Source: Chryseobacterium nakagawai
Lineage (GTDB): Bacteria > Bacteroidota > Bacteroidia > Flavobacteriales > Weeksellaceae
DNA: 64,000 bases
Reading direction: 5' to 3'
Assembly: GCF_900637665.1 (NCBI RefSeq)
Contig: NZ_LR134386.1
Span: 3,712,501 to 3,776,500, forward strand
Shown one piece after another: positions 60,926 through 64,000 of this stretch (its first letter is position 1; the number at the start of each line of letters is the position of its first letter). The translations under genes were made by a program, and so were the position numbers. A model generated the notes under the pieces. That model saw only the letters and a program-made list of their open reading frames with translations. It was not told the DNA's origin and ran no database searches.

Positions 60926-62630
60926 TAGTGCCATTATAGTACAGGAATATTTAGCATCCTTAAAGGAAGATTCAGAATTAGATTATTTGTTTCCCTTACT
61001 ACTCAACGTAATGGGATTTAGAATCATACAAACAGCTAAAGAATCAAAGGGACAATCGCAATATGGTAAAGATATCATTGCAGTGGGCAAAGACAAGAAT
61101 GGAATTGATCACAAATGGTATTTCGAACTAAAAGGGCATGCTGATAGAGATATCACCCAAGCTACATACTTCAAGACTGACGGTATCAGAGAATCAATAA
61201 TGGAAGCTAAAGACACCATTTTCAAGGATTCAAGTATTTCAGATTTTAATCAGCTACCCGTAAAGATTGTTATTGTTCATAATGGAGTTTTGAAAACAAA
61301 CATCCGGAACACCTTTGAAGGCTTAATTACGCGAGAATTTAAGGATGGAGAATTTGAACGTTGGGATATTTACTATTTAACCGAATTATTTGGAAAATAT
61401 TTATTCAACGAATATCTACTTTCCGACAGCGACAGCGCTAGATTATTGAAAAAAACCTTAGCATTCTTAGATGCTCCTGACAATGAATTTTTAGAATTTA
61501 AAGAACTGGTAAATATACAGTTCAAAAGATTTGAAAGCATTAGAAGCAGAGCTTTCAGGAAGTTATTTGCTACATTAAATCTATTAAACTCACTAATATA
61601 TCATTATAGTAGTGAAAACAACTACTTATTACCAGCAAAAGAATGTTCTAAATTTTTAATTTTGAAAACTTGGCATTGGATTTTAGAGAATAATTTACAA
61701 TCCAAAAAAGCAGTTGTCCTTGAATTTAGAAAACTCCTTAAGAACCAAACTTTAATTTTAGGAAAATATTTCCAAAAAACCTTTCTAGCAGCAAAGATTG
61801 AAAATGGGTTATTTTCCGAAATGGGTGGATTTTACGAGAAAATTGGTTATCCAATAAGATGTTTTGAGTATTTGGATGACATCATTTATTATTGTAGATT
61901 AAGAAACACAGTATATGAATCGAAAAATATAGAGAAGATTAAAAACAAACAAAAAGACTTAATTATAGAATTGGTAGAAAATAATAGTGGCTTCAACAGA
62001 CCAATTTTTGATAACCATTCAATACCTATAGTCCAATTATTTCTATTTTTTAGTGATAAAAAAATATTGAGACAAAAGGATGTTAATTTCTTATACAATT
62101 ACTGTGATCAGGTTGTTTCAAATATAAGAATTGAAAAGATTAGATACAATAGACTACCAGAACTCTACAATAATATTGACTCAGTTGTCGAGTTTTACTC
62201 TACGAATATAAAACCAGAAAACTATAGTGATAAATCCTCTGTCTTACTAGCAATCATGCTGGAATTTAGCATCATTTTTAATTCTGAAGATCTGTTTAAA
62301 CAAATACTATCCTTTATAGATGAAAACCTCAGTTTACAAATTGTATCAATTGACCCGGCAAAACATAAGGTCGAAAAACTTTTGTTTGAAAGAAATTTAC
62401 ACAATGAATATTTTGTAGAAACAATTGACAGGGTTAAAGATGATTTAGAATTTTTAAAAAACAGTGGCATACTAAGTGAATTTAAAAGTACTGTTTTAGA
62501 AAAAGTAGAATCGCCTCAGCAATACAATACGGACTTATTGGGGCTATCTTGTATCAGATATCTTGCGCATAGTTATTTTAAAAATGAAATTTTACCAGAT
62601 GAATGGAGAGCTTTAATAAAAAAGATATAG
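60918..62630 (+). CDS. PD-(D/E)XK-type nuclease domain protein, second gene of operon
   Basis: The ATG at 60918 overlaps the end of the upstream gene; a TTG two codons earlier is the alternative. The 570-residue product has an N-terminal restriction-endonuclease-like domain: LFPLLLNVMGFRIIQTAK, then GKDIIAVG with Asp52 and WYFELKG with Glu70-x-Lys72, the D-(x)n-ExK active-site pattern of Mrr/PD-(D/E)XK nucleases, and strand PVKIVIVHNG. Residues about 190-570 are helical and unassigned (YIRCFEYLDDIIYYCRLR-like text with KIGYPIRCFEYLDDIIYY). It is likely a DNA or RNA nuclease effector coupled to the helical protein. Family name unknown to me. Confidence 0.65.
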   Translation: MNSSAIIVQEYLASLKEDSELDYLFPLLLNVMGFRIIQTAKESKGQSQYGKDIIAVGKDKNGIDHKWYFELKGHADRDITQATYFKTDGIRESIMEAKDTIFKDSSISDFNQLPVKIVIVHNGVLKTNIRNTFEGLITREFKDGEFERWDIYYLTELFGKYLFNEYLLSDSDSARLLKKTLAFLDAPDNEFLEFKELVNIQFKRFESIRSRAFRKLFATLNLLNSLIYHYSSENNYLLPAKECSKFLILKTWHWILENNLQSKKAVVLEFRKLLKNQTLILGKYFQKTFLAAKIENGLFSEMGGFYEKIGYPIRCFEYLDDIIYYCRLRNTVYESKNIEKIKNKQKDLIIELVENNSGFNRPIFDNHSIPIVQLFLFFSDKKILRQKDVNFLYNYCDQVVSNIRIEKIRYNRLPELYNNIDSVVEFYSTNIKPENYSDKSSVLLAIMLEFSIIFNSEDLFKQILSFIDENLSLQIVSIDPAKHKVEKLLFERNLHNEYFVETIDRVKDDLEFLKNSGILSEFKSTVLEKVESPQQYNTDLLGLSCIRYLAHSYFKNEILPDEWRALIKKI

Positions 62631-62823
62631 CTTTTTTATTATATACTATATTTCAGTTTATTTTTCATTAAATTTAATAAACCAACAAATTTAAAACTCA
62701 TAGCTTTAAAAACAAGACCTAAGAGATTTCAAAGTCGACAGGAGAACCTCATAAACGCCAACATGATAATAAAAAACTCCCAGAAATACACCTTCACTTA
62801 CCCCCGCAAGGAAAATAAAATAT

Positions 62824-62858
62824 GATCTCCAAATTTAAAGGCTTTGGAGATCTTATTT
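62824..62858 (+). terminator. possible terminator of two-gene operon
   Basis: Perfect 10-bp stem GATCTCCAAA/TTTGGAGATC (62824-62833 and 62843-62852), then TTATTTAA. It lies 190 bases past the nuclease stop. The T-run is poor, so it may be inefficient. Nothing else is supported in 62631-62823. Confidence 0.45.
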
Positions 62859-62952
62859 AAAAGCAAATAAGTATGTATTATGACAGTTACAATAAATTAA
62901 CACCTGAAAAATTAGAGTTAGGACTATTCCAGTTATTATTAACAATAGGCAC

Positions 62953-63264
62953 TATATTAGGATACCTACCCATCAACTTAGCTCAACGAATGCCATTTGC
63001 AGTATTTTGAGCCCTCCTGGTATTTTCCGCTTCCGGAACCGCTAAATACACAGCCAGCATAACAGTACTTTCCAGCACAGAGAAATCAATTGGTTGATCA
63101 ATAGCCTTTGCTGTCGTTTTATATTTTCGCAGCTTTCTAATCATTTTGTAAGCATATTCAACATTACGAATGAATCTGTCCCATTTTATAAATAGTATGT
63201 TTTTATCTTCTCCTAATGATTTCTTTTTAATTTCTGAAAACAAATAATTCATTTTCAAATACAT
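62953..63264 (-). pseudogene. decayed serine recombinase fragment
   Basis: Over about 290 bases this matches 58226-58513 of the intact recombinase at roughly 90% identity by eye. It keeps FSEIKKKSLGEDKNILFIKWDRF and AVPEAENTRRAQNTANGIR but stops there, as CGA has become TGA; AKLMGRYP continues beyond the stop. The catalytic N-terminus and all C-terminal domains are absent. Upstream, at 62873, a plus-strand frame starting MYYDSYNKLTPEKLELGLF is cut off at the junction with this fragment and may be the stump of another gene. Confidence 0.8.
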
Positions 63265-63323
63265 ATTTCTAAAATATTTTCTAAATCAGTTAAAAAAGAC
63301 TTTGGACAGCGTCCTTTTAATTT

Positions 63324-63356
63324 ACTGAAGGAGAATTATTTGATAGTCGTCTCTCT
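63324..63356 (+). repeat. imperfect copy of tRNA-Arg terminator (possible att-related repeat)
   Basis: ACTGAAGGAGAATTATTTGATAG and TCGTCTCTCT (split here) align with ACTTAAGGAGACAACTATTTG and ATAGTTGTCTCTCT at 56863-56895, with a 4-6 base gap and two mismatches. The hairpin is broken. As a direct repeat bounding 56.9-63.3 kb it may mark the far end of the island or of an older insertion. The gap 63357-63485 has no gene. Confidence 0.5.
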
Positions 63357-63485
63357 AGAGAAAATGAAATATGTTCTCCTACTGTTTCTTATGCTCGATT
63401 GGGGGTTGCTTCTGAAATGAACTAGTATGAAGAGACTACCATCATCAGCTTCCTGCAATGCAATGCATTATATCAAATAGAAAAG

Positions 63486-64000
63486 CTAAACAGCGGCCTC
63501 GGTCTGGCCACATTCCTCATCCACAGGTACGATCGTCCAACCTGCCTCCCTAAACTTTTCTACATCTTGCCCAACGCTATCTCTTCTTATTGCAAAACAG
63601 AGCAGATCCGTCGGTCGCGAAAAGCCTACATACATCATTTTTAGCGTTTCATTGGATCTCACCTTATTTAAATGAGAAAAATCCTGTTCCTGAAAAAACA
63701 AAGGATTGCGTCCTATAAAATCGGGTCTTTTCTTTGTTCCTTTAACAAACACAGTCAACTTAGCCAGCTCGGATGTGTGGTAATCCGTCTCAACATACAT
63801 AGTTGCACAATGTGTCTGTCCCTTTACCGAATGGATAGATCCTAATTTGACGACAAGATCATCGTCTTCAACCCCCTCAGATTCTATCATTTCAGCGGCA
63901 TTGAAATTGAATTCCCTGTTAATAAAACCTTCTGAATTTGCAATTCTAAAATTTCCAATTAAATCGATAATTTGATTTCTTATATAATCAACATAATCAT
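63486..64000 (-). CDS. UvrD-like helicase, C-terminal part (runs off window)
   Basis: The frame is open from the window edge (DYVDYIRNQIIDLIGNFRI is readable at 64000-63935) to the stop at 63486, so the 5' part lies outside. Visible motifs are those of the superfamily 1 helicase end: motif V-like KLGSIHSVKGQTHCATMYVE and motif VI-like KMMYVGFSRPTDLLCFAIRRD. UvrD-type helicases ending in this way are known from Gabija-type (GajB) and related loci, next to OLD-family nuclease genes, so another defence locus may begin here. That is inference; the missing part would decide it. Confidence 0.75.
   Translation of the reverse strand, partial: DYVDYIRNQIIDLIGNFRIANSEGFINREFNFNAAEMIESEGVEDDDLVVKLGSIHSVKGQTHCATMYVETDYHTSELAKLTVFVKGTKKRPDFIGRNPLFFQEQDFSHLNKVRSNETLKMMYVGFSRPTDLLCFAIRRDSVGQDVEKFREAGWTIVPVDEECGQTEAAV

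Noticed and set aside
62733..62745. TCGACAGGA, matching the complement of the tRNA-Arg T arm
   Set aside because: Only nine bases agree and the flanks differ, so chance is likely.
1..64000. CRISPR arrays and rRNA genes
   Set aside because: No regularly spaced direct repeats of 25-45 bases and no rRNA-like sequence were seen on reading the window.

Overview
The window looks like chromosome of a Chryseobacterium-type member of the Flavobacteriia (Bacteroidota). Supporting signs are low G+C, a SusC/SusD pair, a type IX secretion (T9SS) C-terminal sorting domain, DUF6443-type RHS proteins, many Sec/lipobox N-termini without obvious Shine-Dalgarno sequences, and promoters of the Bacteroidota form TTTG-N17..23-TAnnTTTG. 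The genus is an inference from family content; no rRNA is present.

Region 1 (1-16.7 kb, all minus strand) is a polymorphic-toxin locus. An operon runs from a promoter at about 16.6 kb through a T9SS-secreted repeat protein, a 1088-residue RHS-partner protein, a full-length 1165-residue DUF6443/RHS toxin and its lipoprotein immunity candidate. Downstream lie four more RHS C-terminal tips, each followed at once by its own small exported or membrane protein, and a decayed fifth RHS remnant at the left edge. The tips carry different putative active sites: lipase GHSLGG, HEFTE, HELGH and HEIKAH; the full-length protein has a JAMM-like HLHPG. Two copies carry single-base frameshifts. Short hairpin elements ending in AGCG(GGG) sit between the cassettes.

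Region 2 (16.7-28.7 kb) holds a candidate structured RNA, two tandem small secreted paralogues, and a polysaccharide utilisation locus (SusC, SusD, GH144-like lipoprotein, exported esterase, GH3 BglX). Its enzyme set suggests beta-1,2-glucan as substrate. A DUF4197 lipoprotein and a DUF493 protein diverge from it.

Region 3 (28.7-56.8 kb) is mostly ordinary chromosome: ArsC-like protein, deoxynucleoside kinase, glutaminyl cyclase, VOC/GNAT/AHSA1 genes, CPA1 antiporter, bestrophin, DUF2490, DUF1398, DUF1569, a TolC-HlyD-ABC permease exporter operon, an alpha-2-macroglobulin plus ecotin pair, recF with a DUF721/DciA-like gene, a Gcr-type membrane protein, mtgA and a metal-chelate binding lipoprotein.

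Region 4 (56.8-64 kb) is a mobile island beside tRNA-Arg(ACG). It has a large serine recombinase with an overlapping 54-residue ORF, and a divergent two-gene operon of unknown function: a 644-residue helical protein overlapping a protein with an N-terminal PD-(D/E)XK nuclease signature. I consider this pair the best candidate for an undescribed, probably defensive, system. Beyond it are a decayed second recombinase copy, an imperfect repeat of the tRNA-proximal terminator, and the 3' part of a UvrD-like helicase gene that runs off the window.
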